Origin: Lunularia cruciata
Lineage: Eukaryota; Streptophyta; Marchantiopsida; Lunulariales; Lunulariaceae
NCBI GenBank assembly: GCA_948567375.1
Contig: OX419760.1
Coordinates: 8,432,001 to 8,496,000 of the forward strand
Length of the DNA stretch: 64,000 bases
Direction of reading: 5' to 3'
This document shows positions 1 through 10,200 of the stretch, one piece after another. Made by a program: the position numbers and the translations under genes. The first letter of the stretch is position 1. Every line of letters begins with the position of its first letter. The notes below the pieces were generated by a model. It was not told the DNA's origin, did not search any database, and worked only from the letters and a program-made list of their open reading frames with translations.

Positions 1-372
1 TCCCTTGCACTTTCAAGCACTAACAGTCCCAGCAAAAATTGCTCTTCTGTCCCAGCACCTCCTCTCCTGCACATTGTTCATTCCTTCAAGAAGAAACCTT
101 TCTCTTGCCTTGCACTCTAAAGCCCTAATAGTCCCTGCGAAAATTGCCCTTCTGTCCAAGCACTTCCTCTCCTGCACATTGTTCATTCCTTCAAGAAGAA
201 AAATTTCTCTCCCTTGCACTCTCAAGCCCTTACAGTCCGTGCAAAAATTGCCCTTCTATCCAAGCACTTCCTCTCCTGCACATTGTTCATTCCATCAAGA
301 AGAAAACTTTTTCTCCCTTGCACTCTCAAGCCCTAACAGTCCCTACAAAAATTGTCCTTCTGTCCAAGCACT
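1..372. repeat. ~105-bp tandem repeat, about 3.5 units
   Basis: The word ttgcac followed by tcaag/taaagc and 'cagtccc...aaaattg' recurs at 5, 110, 214 and 319, giving a period of 104-105 bp. Each unit also holds 'ctcctgcacattgttcatt' and a 'caagaagaaa' tail. The array begins before the window edge. The long open frames across it come from a C-rich sequence with few stop triplets and are not treated as genes. Confidence 0.85.
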
Positions 373-378
373 TCCTTT

Positions 379-755
379 CCACTCAAAAATCTCCTCTTGC
401 AGCCCTCTATCCAAAATCCTTTCCACTAAAAAATTTCCTCCTGCAGCCCTCTGTCCAAAACCCTCTCCATTCCAAAATCTCCTCCTGCAGCCCTCTGTCC
501 AGAATCCTTTCCGCTCAAAAATTTCCTCATGCAGCCCTCTGTCTAGAACCCTTTCCACTCAAAAATCTCCTCCTGCAGCCCTTTGTCCCAAATCCTTTCC
601 ACTCAAAAAATTCCTCCTGCAGCCCTCTATCCAGAACCCTTTCCACTTGAAAATCTCCTCCTGTAGCCCTCTGTCCAGAATCCTTTCCACTCAAAAATTT
701 CCTCCTGCAGCTCTCTGTCCAGAACCCTTACCACTCAAAAATCTCCTCCTGCCCA
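379..755. repeat. 44-bp minisatellite with an 88-bp dimeric period
   Basis: The anchor gcagccct (sometimes mutated) recurs at about 399, 443, 487, 531, 575, 619, 663, 707 and 751, exactly 44 bp apart. Units alternate between a type with 'aaatctcctcc' and 'aatccttt' and a type with 'aaatttcctcc' and 'aaccctt', so the true period is 88 bp. It follows the 105-bp array directly and shares the word 'tgtccaa', so the two arrays may have a common origin. Because 44 is not a multiple of three, a coding role is unlikely. Confidence 0.9.
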
Positions 756-1167
756 AGCTGAGTTCCTTCATTGTCCTCTAACTTTTTCCTGCTATTTCCC
801 CCCCCAAACCTTTCATTGTCACAACTCCTCTAAAGCCTCCCAAGTATTTCCAACTCAAAAGCTCCTTTTTGCTGCTCCTTTAAGGCAAATACTCTTTCAT
901 TCCAATAAGGTAAAACAGAACTTGAGCTACTGTAACCTAACTTCACTTCTTGGCTCAAGCCATATTAAAAGACTCCTTGAGCTAATAATACCATAACCTT
1001 TTTCCGGGCTTCATAATAATATAGGAAATCTCTCCCGCGGCAAGGTAGCATAAAACCACACCCGAGACATATTGACATAGATCCATGTTCCTTACAACAA
1101 CTAAAAGAGAAAAAGAAAATCTATCACACCAAAAGCCTCAAGGGTACATGTGGGCTATTTTCTTGAC
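756..1167. other. Unassigned sequence between minisatellite and Element 2b
   Basis: No open frame, repeat or element terminus is recognised here. The sequence is mixed with C-rich patches near the minisatellite. Element 2b homology (compared with copy 2a near 35729) stops at about 1168, so 1168 is a truncation point, not a natural element end. Confidence 0.5.
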
Positions 1168-2067
1168 AACATTGGTCCATTGCCCTAGCATGTGCCTGAA
1201 TTGCGTCGATAGGCACAGGGCTCACAAGTGTCTGAGTGGTGATGCCTATCAAGCGCATCCTACGATGCTCTGCCAAGCCAAGACTCACAATCCAAGTCAA
1301 ATAGTTCAAGTCCATAGCCTGACCTAACACCTGACACTTGGATGCCTCTAACACTACTAGAACAGCGGTAATACCGGTGCAAAAACCCATCACCCGCTCT
1401 CTCTCATCAGCATTGGGATCCACCAACTGCTATAACTATGAGTCTCAAACAAGTCCAGGTCCTCCCTCTCGAAAAGCATGAGAGCTTGGGAAACTCATGA
1501 GTGTGGGAAATGTAGCTCTAGCCTGTCTAACTAGGTTCACCACTTCCATAGATGACCTATCAACCACTACCACTGTCTGAGATTGACGCCCAACATCCAA
1601 GATATCATCAACAAGGATGTGGTCAAGTCACTGAATCCCATCATAAGCACGCTGTAAAACCTCTCTGGGTAAGAGGTTCGTCCAACAAAGACGAAGATGA
1701 TGAACCCGTGACCCCACTCTGGCTGCATCTAACAATACAATAGGCCCCAAGTAAGGAAATGTCTCCTGGTAGGGCCTTCTGGTAACCTCTGACTGTTGAC
1801 ATTGGCAATAACTCTGGATACCAATAGGCCAAGTGTGCTACATGATGTAGAGAGACTCGCCTAATAGTCTCATCTCTCTCTACATACAAGTACCTCTGTA
1901 CTCGTGCTGATCCCACCAAACAACTCCAAAAGGCATATCCCCTCTACAAGATACTGCCAAGCAATGAGTGTGGTATCCAAAGGTGTCAAAGCAATTGCCT
2001 CTGGAGGCTCATCCTCACACTCATCTCCTGATGGTATGAAGGCTCCACTCCAAGCCTGCTGCACCAA
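1168..2067 (-). pseudogene. C5-cytosine DNA methyltransferase fragment of Element 2b
   Basis: On the minus strand this fragment shows the AdoMet-binding motif I (CLLELFGGIST, about 1913-1945), the motif II region (YLYVERDETIRRVS), and the C-terminal block NADERERVMGF with a following QVLGQAMDLN, which resembles the ERE..GF...LG.A end of DNMT3/MET-type enzymes. Compared with copy 2a, about 250 bp holding the catalytic PCQ motif and the ENV motif are deleted. Frames shift at about 1920 and 1640. It lies after the protease in element order. The fragment cannot encode an active enzyme. Its value is that it confirms, in a second copy, that the methyltransferase belongs to the element and was not a chance insertion into copy 2a. 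Confidence 0.8.
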
Positions 2068-2148
2068 CTAATCTGCATGCTACAACAATGCTTCCTTTGA
2101 ACTCCACAATGGAACATCCAAGGTAGATGGAACAATCCTACTCATACT

Positions 2149-2909
2149 CTAAAGCCGAGTGATCTCCTCTGGTATTGGAGTATCCTCTGCATGGGTGTTC
2201 TCCTCCAACAAGTCACCAGGCCAAGTAATTGCACCACTGAAAGCTAAAATTGATGATGCCATGGTCCCAGATTGTAGTGAGCCAAGATTGCCACTTCTGA
2301 AGTGTACTGGTAGGCAACATACCCGTCCCTCACCAGACTGCCAACTAGGTCTATAAGAGGCTGTCTCCTCCCAATAGTCAATGCTGAAACCCATGGGGTA
2401 TAACAATGCTCCCCCAACTAGCACATCATATGACTTAGCTATTGTTGCAATAGCCTGAGCTCTCACCACCAAGCTATCAGTTGGATGACCAGGCTGAACC
2501 TGGACAACAAGCTCCCCACGTGTGATGTACTGTGTCAAACCACCACCTAGAGATGTCTAGATCTGAAATGGACACCTCTCCACATCGGTCTTCCGTACTC
2601 TAGACCGACAACTACAGCCTTCCTCAACATAAGAGGCTGCACACCACAGTCTAACAAGACTCTTTGTGGTGTATAGACCTTCCTTGAAACATATGTAAGA
2701 CCTTCCTTGACCTTCCTTGGGTCAACTCCCAATGTAAACATATCACTGGCCAAAAACAAAGGACGCCGTATAATCAGCTGAGCCGCCCCCAACATCATGC
2801 TAGACTCAATCTGTGTATAAGCTGGTGGTTGACTAGCAGGTAGTCCATCATGTACTCCATCACCACCTACCACACCTACACTAGGATGTCTAGGAACCAT
2901 GGATGTCAT
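2149..2909 (-). pseudogene. Aspartic protease region of Element 2b
   Basis: Two consecutive minus-strand frames (2909-2547, then 2538-2149) carry RVLLDCGVQPLML, an aspartic-protease flap/active-site block in which the usual LLDSGA has become LLDCGV. Downstream is the conserved ESYDVLVGGALLYPMGF-like segment (here KSYDVLVGGALLYPMG) and an IDYWEETASYRP tail. In retroelements this domain cuts the polyprotein. Relative to copy 2a, an in-frame-looking deletion removes sequence between LGVDP and KVYTPQ. It follows gag and precedes the methyltransferase. Confidence 0.75.
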
Positions 2910-2997
2910 CTGTAATGCCTCAGATAGTGTGAAAGACTAGGGAAGTCTGACTTGTCTCCCAACCTCTCCTCTCTGTGGGTCCAACTCCACTGATGCT

Positions 2998-3383
2998 CAT
3001 CTAGGCTTTGGAGCACGTACTACACTCCTAGTCAGTGCTGCAGATGCATCCACCTGTGCTGCTCCGCACATGAAGTCCAAAGCATCTCTATCACCAACAT
3101 ATGAGGTGGAAGTCTCAGCACCCAAATCTGATCTCCTCTGAGCAAGAGCCATACTAGCTAATCTCTCCTCCAACTGCTCAATCCGAGTAGCCATAGCTGT
3201 GTCAAAAGTAAGGATAGGTACTGCACCCCTACTAGGTGTAGATCCTCTACCACCACCTCTACCACCTCTTCCTCCATGAACTAGAGCTCCTCTACTACCT
3301 ACCATAGCAGCCCTACCACTCCGTAACTCCAAGTGTAGGTCAAAACACTGGTCATTAGTGTGACCAAATCTGTGGCAATGCTC
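2998..3383 (-). pseudogene. Gag C-terminal region of Element 2b
   Basis: The minus-strand frame reads HCHRFGHTNDQCFDLH, the second half of a CCHC-type nucleic-acid-binding knuckle, then a glycine/arginine-rich stretch (GGRGGRGGGRGS) and a short leucine/alanine helix (ATRIEQLEERLASMALA). This is typical of a Gag nucleocapsid end. The reading joins the gag fragment at 11193-11733 across the copy A insertion, where the 4-bp duplication gctc flanks the insert. Confidence 0.75.
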
Positions 3384-4075
3384 TGTAACACCCATTTGTG
3401 CATGTGTGTGGTATTGTGATATTTAGCTTGGTATTACAAGTACTTAAGAGATATTATTTATATAGAGATAAAGGATGGTTCTATATCAGTCATGGTTAGC
3501 TAAAGTTAGTCATAGCTAAGATAGATGGGACCTTACTTTAGAGGAAGTAGAAAAGATGAGCACCACTATTTTGGATTTAAGTGTGTTGACTTGGTATTAT
3601 TCCTAGGTGTTTGGCTTTGGGGAAAGAGTTGAGAACTCTTGGGCCCGCAAGCCTTTTTGTTTTGGATTCTTCTTTAGTCCAAGGATAGCCCATGTGAAGG
3701 AATCCTTGCTTTAGTGGTTGGGTCAAGATAGGACCACATGCTTAGGGGAATATGCCCATGTGAATGGATATTCCTTTCTACTTTTTGACTTTACTTGACT
3801 TTTAGTCTAGTAACTTGAGTTACAACGGTAATTAGTAACTTTGGTACGTAACTATTTCACAAGTATATAAACAAGGGGTGAGGAGGTACTCATCATCCTT
3901 TCATTTGCAACTATCTCTCTCTCATTGAGTTCTCTAGTGAGCAATGTCTTGAGTCTTGGAGTGTTAGCCTTGGAGGAGTATGATGGAGTTGGGGTTCCTT
4001 GCCTTCTTGGTCCATGGTGCACTATCATAATAGCCATCAGAGGTTTATCCTGAGTGAGAGACAGGCCGGCTCACA
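3384..4075 (+). repeat. 5' LTR of copy A (692 bp)
   Basis: It starts TGTAACACCC and ends GCCGGCTCACA. It carries a TATA-like tatataaaca at about 3864. It keeps a 13-bp segment (ggaccacatgctt) that the 3' LTR of the same element lacks, and differs from it by about nine substitutions. Confidence 0.95.
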
Positions 4076-4079
4076 TTTT

Positions 4080-4098
4080 TGGTTCCGTTGCCGGGACC
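4080..4098 (+). promoter_or_regulatory. Primer-binding site of copy A
   Basis: The sequence tggttccgttgccgggacc starts four bases after the LTR. It is close to the reverse complement of the plant tRNA-Asp 3' end (TGGCGCCGTTGCCGGGGA) with a few mismatches. The tRNA identity is inferred. Confidence 0.7.
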
Positions 4099-4116
4099 TC
4101 TCTAGAAGGCAAGATA

Positions 4117-4287
4117 ATGTTCCGCGTCCAATTCTACATTAGGCAGAAGGAGGCTATGAGAGCTCACTTGGAGAGAACATTAGGAGAGGAGAGGGCTGAA
4201 CTTATGTTAGAGAACCAAGATCCATTTGTATACCCTGTAGTTCATTATGATGTCTTTGAGGTGATTTTGTACATCTTGTACACATGA
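4117..4287 (+). CDS. Leader ORF (56 aa) downstream of the primer site, copy A
   Basis: A short frame starting at the first ATG after the primer-binding site. The product is charged in the middle (ERTLGEERAELMLENQ) and ends in a hydrophobic tail (VFEVILYILYT). The same frame is kept in copy B (17504-17674) and in inverted copy D. Its C-terminus resembles the end of the small ORF at 5412-5576 (PFVxPxVxY then YILY), suggesting a duplicated module. No function is known to me. It may be a regulatory upstream ORF or a remnant of an N-terminal gag exon. Positions 4288-4935 after it hold no supported gene and read as untranslated leader. Confidence 0.4.
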   Translation: MFRVQFYIRQKEAMRAHLERTLGEERAELMLENQDPFVYPVVHYDVFEVILYILYT

Positions 4288-4935
4288 GAGGAATTGGAGA
4301 GATTGTGTGAGGTGGATTGCAGATTTTGGGGATTAAGGTGATTTTGGGCAAAATCTCAAGTTTGAGATCTGGACTTGAGATTTCTACACATGATAGCTTG
4401 GGTTATCTTTCAGTTAGCACACTTGAAACTATTGAGAGAGCTTCTATGCGCACTGGGCTAGAATTTTTGAAAGTTGATAGGGTAAAGTGCTCCCGCAACT
4501 GCATGTTCTCTGGAAAATTGTACAGAGTCTGCCATTTCTTCAATTTTTAGTGAATTGTCCTGAAAGTTTCCAAGAAAATTCAGTGCATTGTATCCTACTT
4601 GCTGCCACAAAAATTAGAGAGAGATCGTTTTTGCACAGGGCGGTATGAGTTTTTGAAGTGAGGGGGGTGGTTTTCAGACCAAATCTGAAATATGGGTGCT
4701 GAATAGAAAGGTGTCTAGGCCAAATGGCTCCATGAAAAGATCTGAAATTTTGCAGGGAGGGACGCCCTAGAGTTGTGATCAAGTGTGGAAAATTTCAGAG
4801 GACTGTGACATATTGGTTGGGAGATTTGAGTGACATTGTGAGGAAGGGTCAATTCTGCAGAGTGGAGATCTCGTGCATGAGAAGTTTGAGGTCAACAAAA
4901 AGCATGTTTGAGTGTTTAGATTCATCTTGGGGAAC

Positions 4936-5409
4936 ATGGAGGGTCATCAAGAGTGGAAATTGAGATTATGCAAGGTTCCCCAAGGGTTTGGGGTGATTGT
5001 AGGGGTGCATTTGAGGAAAAGAGAGTTTACAATAGAATTTGAAGAGAGTGTTGAGAGGATCCAAAGACCTACACCACTTGGAGGAAAGAGTGAGTCTAAG
5101 TGCTTTCTATGTGGAGAGAAGGGACATAAGGCAAGTTCATGTCCATTGACCTTTGAGAGCAAGAGATTGAGGGAAAGGAGAGGTTTACTTGACTTGGGTT
5201 TGCATGTTGGACCTTCTTCACCAAGATTGGGAGGGAGAAGATCTAAGACCAAGGAGTTGTGTGAGGTTTGTGGAGTTGAAGGACTTCCAAAAGGACATGA
5301 GTGTAGTGGAGTAAAAGCACTTTTGGAAACTTTGGTGAAGGATCTTGGAGAGAGTCTTAGTACAGCTACAGAAATACTACCACCTTCATCAGCTAGTTCT
5401 CAAGATTAG
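4936..5409 (+). CDS. ORF1: zinc-knuckle protein upstream of gag, copy A
   Basis: A 157-residue frame from an ATG in good context (aacATGg). It has a retroviral-type CCHC knuckle, CFLCGEKGHKASSC (CX2CX4HX4C), preceded by a basic/acidic N-terminal half, and then a second cysteine/histidine cluster, CEVCGVEGLPKGHEC. The knuckle implies RNA or DNA binding, as in Gag nucleocapsid, but this protein is separate from the gag knuckle at about 6487. It is almost identical in copy B, partly kept in copy E (47559-47831), and absent in copy D, which has a deletion here. It may be an accessory nucleocapsid, or an exon spliced to gag. I do not recognise a named family. Confidence 0.6.
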   Translation: MEGHQEWKLRLCKVPQGFGVIVGVHLRKREFTIEFEESVERIQRPTPLGGKSESKCFLCGEKGHKASSCPLTFESKRLRERRGLLDLGLHVGPSSPRLGGRRSKTKELCEVCGVEGLPKGHECSGVKALLETLVKDLGESLSTATEILPPSSASSQD

Positions 5410-5411
5410 TG

Positions 5412-5576
5412 ATGGAGATAATCTTTCAACTTATGGATAAACTATCCATGAGAGTTAGATTAATATGCACTCTAGGATTTGATGTTGCTATAGAAATCTT
5501 GGAGCAACCTGAACCTTTTGTGTTCCCTAGAGTGGATTATTCTCAGATGGTGTTAGTCATATATATACTCTATTAG
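5412..5576 (+). CDS. Small ORF (54 aa) between ORF1 and gag, copy A
   Basis: The frame opens 2 bp after the ORF1 stop and ends TAG at 5576. The product ends PFVFPRVDY...VIYILY. The same length is kept in copy B (18799-18963), and related sequence is present in copies D and E. It shares its C-terminal pattern with the leader ORF at 4117-4287. A purine-rich a/g tract (5580-5640) separates it from gag. The function is unknown, and preservation could simply reflect the youth of A and B. Confidence 0.35.
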   Translation: MEIIFQLMDKLSMRVRLICTLGFDVAIEILEQPEPFVFPRVDYSQMVLVIYILY

Positions 5577-5641
5577 TAATAGAGTGAGAAAAAGAAAAAG
5601 AAAAAAAAATTGAGAGAAAAGAAAGATAGTGAGGGGTTAAG

Positions 5642-7258
5642 ATGGGGAAACTTCCGGTTTTCTTTGGCAAGGATGGAGAAGATATGGAGGCCTTTGTGAG
5701 AGACTTCAAGAGAGCTTGCATAGGAAACAATGAGAAGAGGAAGAATGAGTGGGGCTCATTATTACCAGATTTCTTTGAGGATGCAACACTTACATGGTAT
5801 GAGTCAGAATACCAAAAGAGAGAGAGGAGAGAGGAGGAAGAGGAGTCTTGGGAGACTTTGACTTTAGCACTCATTGAGAACTTTCTTCCTGATGAGAGTT
5901 ATGAGAGATTGATGAGTGAGGTTACATTTCTCAAGCAAGGAGATGGAGAGAAAGTGAGGGTCTATGTGGAAAAAGTGGAAAAATTGGAGTCCAGATTTTG
6001 CATAGTGTTGAGGAAGGGTGGGGATGATGTGGAGACTACAATGATTGGCATAGGGGCCATGCTCACCAAGAATTTTGTGGGAGGATTAAGACCACAAATT
6101 AGAAGCAAGGTGAGATATGAGAAACCTTCTTCCAAGGTTGAAGCTATCAAGATCGCAATTCGTATGGAGGAGAGTTTGGAAGGGGATGAGAGTGATTTGG
6201 TGGTGAAGGAGGTTGTGCATCCTCCTCAAGGCTACAAGTATGGTGGAACTTCTGATACTTTGGTGACAAGGGTTGCACCACAAGTAGTAGTTGCTCTAGT
6301 TCTTGCACCTCCACCAAAAGATCCACTCCAAACCATCACAGAACAACTTGCGGATCTCAAGATCAATGTGGTGCAACTATTGGAGAAGAGAGAGGTGGAT
6401 CAGAATGTAGGGAGAGGGCCTAGGAGTTATGGAAACTATCCATATAGAGGAGGCCAACCAGCCAACAATTTCAATGATAGAAATTGTTTTGGTTGTGGAG
6501 GAAGAGGCCATATCCAAAGGAATTGCCCAAATTCCACTTACCATGGAGGAAGGGGTTATGAGGGAGCCAATAGAGGGAAAGAGGGAGGTAGTGAAACCCA
6601 AGTGGCTCCTAATCCCAACAAAGGTAAGGGGATAGCATCCATAGATGTGGTTGAGAGCAAGTATGAGAAGGGAGAGTGCTCAAACTCCAAGGGTCTTAAT
6701 TTGGAGCTTTTGGCACAAGAGAAGAAGAGAGCTCGTTTTGCAAAGGATGTTCACTCTTCTCAAGGATTTACTTCAAGCAAGGATACTCCTATGTCTACTA
6801 GGAGCACTCGCACCTCAACACCATCAACAACAAAGACTCCAAGGAAGAAGTTGGGGATGGAGGACTTCTTGATCTCAAAGCAACAATGGAACTACAATGT
6901 GTTGGAGGATGTTGGTAGTCACAAGGCTAACATCACAGTGGGCCAATTAATTGCTTTGAACCCTACCTTGAGAAAGGAGCTTAGAGGTGGTTTGAGTTCT
7001 ACAAGGAGCAAGAAGAAGAAGAAGGCAAAAGTTCTAGTATCAATGGGGGTGGTGGATGCCAAGCCAGCACCATGGGAAGCTTGTGAATATGCCTCCAAGA
7101 TTGATGTGAGAGTGAATGGTCACAACATCAAGGATGCATTGGTTGATGGAGGATCAGCAGTGAATGCCATGTCAGAAAGGTTGATGAAGAAGTTGGGTAT
7201 GATACCCTCAAGACTTTCAACATTTGTGGTGAGCATGGCAAACAAGCAACAAGTTTGA
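5642..7258 (+). CDS. gag-pro of copy A (538 aa, ends at an in-frame TGA)
   Basis: This encodes the capsid/nucleocapsid precursor and protease. Residues ~45-125 form a retrotransposon Gag core (ALTxTWYESEY, then SWETLTLALIENFLPDESYE). A CCHC knuckle, CFGCGGRGHIQRNC, begins at residue 282. A basic/serine-rich linker follows, and the protease block VDGGSAVNAMSERL has DGG where DSG or DTG is usual. The frame stops at TGA (7256-7258) right after the protease, where copy B has CGA. Pol resumes in the same frame, so the stop may be a nonsense mutation or a readthrough site. The ATG at 5642 follows a purine-rich leader and matches copy B. Confidence 0.9.
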   Translation: MGKLPVFFGKDGEDMEAFVRDFKRACIGNNEKRKNEWGSLLPDFFEDATLTWYESEYQKRERREEEEESWETLTLALIENFLPDESYERLMSEVTFLKQGDGEKVRVYVEKVEKLESRFCIVLRKGGDDVETTMIGIGAMLTKNFVGGLRPQIRSKVRYEKPSSKVEAIKIAIRMEESLEGDESDLVVKEVVHPPQGYKYGGTSDTLVTRVAPQVVVALVLAPPPKDPLQTITEQLADLKINVVQLLEKREVDQNVGRGPRSYGNYPYRGGQPANNFNDRNCFGCGGRGHIQRNCPNSTYHGGRGYEGANRGKEGGSETQVAPNPNKGKGIASIDVVESKYEKGECSNSKGLNLELLAQEKKRARFAKDVHSSQGFTSSKDTPMSTRSTRTSTPSTTKTPRKKLGMEDFLISKQQWNYNVLEDVGSHKANITVGQLIALNPTLRKELRGGLSSTRSKKKKKAKVLVSMGVVDAKPAPWEACEYASKIDVRVNGHNIKDALVDGGSAVNAMSERLMKKLGMIPSRLSTFVVSMANKQQV

Positions 7259-7267
7259 CCAGTAGGG

Positions 7268-10200
7268 ATGATGGATAAGGTGGTAGTTTCAGTTATGGGA
7301 GTTCAAAATCTCATGACTTTCCAAGTCTTGAAGGATTCAAGCTATGACTTACTTCTTGGGAGGCCATGGTTGAGAGCATCACACACAACTGATCGATGGC
7401 ACAAAGGGTACTTGAGGATTGGGCCATCAAACCATAGAGTCACTGTTCCTGTGACTAACACCACCAACACTTCACATTCAGATACACCACCTTCTGATTA
7501 TTGGGAATCAGATTCTGAAGAAGGAGCTTCAGGTGTGGACACAAGCATGGAAGAGGAGACTTCCACGGAGGAGGATGAATCTGAATCTGATTCAGATGTG
7601 TATCCTTTGTGTGCTATGGATTTTGCACCTAAGCCAGAGGTTTTGAAGGACCCAGATAAATCACCATTGACACTTGAGGAGGTAGAGAGAAGGTTATCTA
7701 CCCTCAAGTATGGCCCAAATGTTACCAAGGAGGAGAAGGTGAGATTTGAGGAGATTTTCCGCAAGTTCATCCATGTGTTTGCTTTTAGTTACAAGGATTT
7801 GAAGGAAGTCACCTTGGAGGAGCACAAGATAGAGGTGGAGTCACATGCAAGACCAATCCGCCAAAAGCAATGTCGCATTAGCCCACCAATATCTTTGGTT
7901 GTGAAGGAGGAGATTGATAAGCTCAAGGAGGCTGGATTTATCTTTGAGGTGGAGAATTCAGAATGGGTACCTCCAATTGTCATTGTGAAGAAAAAGAATG
8001 GCAAGCTTCAGGTATGTGTGGATTACAAGAAGCTCAATGCTGTTACCAAGAAGGACTACTACCCATTGCCATTCATTGATGAGATCTTGGAGGAGGTTGC
8101 AGGTCATGAGAGGTACAGTTTTGGAGATGGTTATAGTGGATATAACCAAATCAAGATTGCACCAGAGCATCAACAACTCACCACATTCACCACACCTTGG
8201 AGAACTTGCGCTTTCAAGGTCATGCCTTTTGGGCTTTGCAATGCTCCAGCCACATTCCAACGGTTCATGAACAAGGTATTTGAACCTTTCATTGGGAAAT
8301 TTGTGAGAGATTTCATTGATGACTTTTGTGTCTATGGGAGCAAGGAGGAGCACTTTGAGCACCTAATCAAAGTCTTGCAATGCTTGGATGAGGCAAATGC
8401 ATCACTCAACCGAGAGAAGTGCATTTTTGGATGTGAAGAAGGTCTACTTTTGGGGCATATCATCTCCAAGGATGGAATAGCAGTTGATCCTGAGAAGGTG
8501 GGGAAAATCTCAGACCTTCCATTCCCTTCAAGCTTGACAAAGTTACGCCAATTCTTGGGGATGGTTGGGTACTATAGGAGGTTCATCTTCTCATTTTCCA
8601 AAAAAGCTTATGCATTGACCATCTACATGAAGAAGGGTGTAGATTACATGGTTATTTTGGAAGACAAGGAGGCTCTCAAAGCTTTTGAGGAGCTCAAGCA
8701 ATCCCTTGTTGTAGCTCCAATTCTTGCTAAACCTGATTGGAGTAAACCTTTCATCCTCTACACTGATGCTTCTAATGTAGCTATAGGATGCACTCTTAGT
8801 CAATTAGACCAAGATGGGCATGATCCAATAGCTTATGCTAGTAGGCAGATGGTTTTAGCAGAGAAGAACTACTCTGTCACGAAGAGAGAAGGGTTGGCAG
8901 TGATCTTTGGTCTCAAGAAGTGTAGACACTACTTGATTGGAGGGAAAGCCACCATTGTCACGGATCACAAGGCTTTGAAGTACATCTTCAACAAGCCTAA
9001 TGTTGAAGGGAGACTAGCAAGGTGGATGATACTCTTGTCTGAGTATGACTACACCATTGAAGATAGGCCAGGAAAGAAACATGCAAATGCTGATTTATTA
9101 TCTAGAGCCTATGATCATGATGGAGATGAGCCAGTGGATGATTCCTTCCCGGATGAGGAGCTCATGACAATCTCAGTCACTCAAGAGGTTCCAATGGAGT
9201 ACAAGGAGATTGTGGATTTTGTGACAAAAGGTAACTATCCAGAAGGGATGCATGCTAAGGAGAGGAAGGCCCTTACAGCAAGATCTAGACCTTACACAAT
9301 GGTGGAGGATATTCTTTTTCACCAAGGAGCAGATGGTCTACTTCAAAGAGCAGTGGGTAAGGAAGAGTCTATCCTACTCATAAAGGAGTTTCATGAAGGT
9401 TTAGTATGTGGAGGAAACTTTGCAAGAAAGGTGACTGCTTTCAAGATTCTAGATGCAGGTTACCATTGGAGAGGGATTTTCAAGGATTGTCTTGATTATT
9501 GCAAAACTTGTCATGTTTGTCAAGCTTTTGCTAGATCGTCTACATCCACTCCACCACTTAGATCAATTCCATTGCTAGGACCTTTTGAGAAGTGGGGAAT
9601 TGATTTTGTAGGTCCTCTCAATAGAACCCCAAGGAACAATCGGTACATTGTGGTAGTTACTGATTACCTTACCAAGTGGGTTGAGGCTAGACCATTGAGG
9701 GACAAGAATGAAGATGAAGTGGGTAGATTTCTTTATGAACGCATTATCACTAGGTTTGGATGCCCTTTGGAGTTGGTTTCTGATAGAGGAGGAGAGTTTA
9801 CAGGAAGCATTACTACAGCCATGCTACGACATTTCTCTATCACACATAGAGTAACTACATCCTATAAGCCAAATTCCAATGGCTTGGCAGAGAGAACCAA
9901 TCAGACCTTGTGCATGATGTTGGCCAAAGATGCAGAAATGGAGGGGGCTAAACATCATTGGGACAAGAGGATTCATGCAGTTTTGTGGGAGTATAGGACA
10001 ACCATGAAAACTTCCACTGGATATTCTCCATTTCAATTGGTGTATGGTATTGAGTCTACCTTACCTATTCACTTTGATCTTCCTACCTTCCAAAGCATTC
10101 ATAGGAGATTGAAGAAAGCACAAGGAAGTGATGCAGAGAAGTCAAGGAAGGATCAACTCATGGAGTTGGAAGAGGCAAGAGCAGTTGCTATGGTTCGAGT

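Noticed and set aside
5-781. A 258-codon open frame across the left end
   Set aside because: It lies wholly in the 105-bp and 44-bp tandem arrays. The 44-bp unit is not a multiple of three, and the frame is open only because the sequence is C-rich with few stops.
3384-4075. Minus-strand 61-codon frames repeated in every family-1 LTR (for example around 3852-4037)
   Set aside because: They lie antisense over the promoter and R region of the LTR and recur only because the LTR recurs. No initiation context or protein motif supports them.
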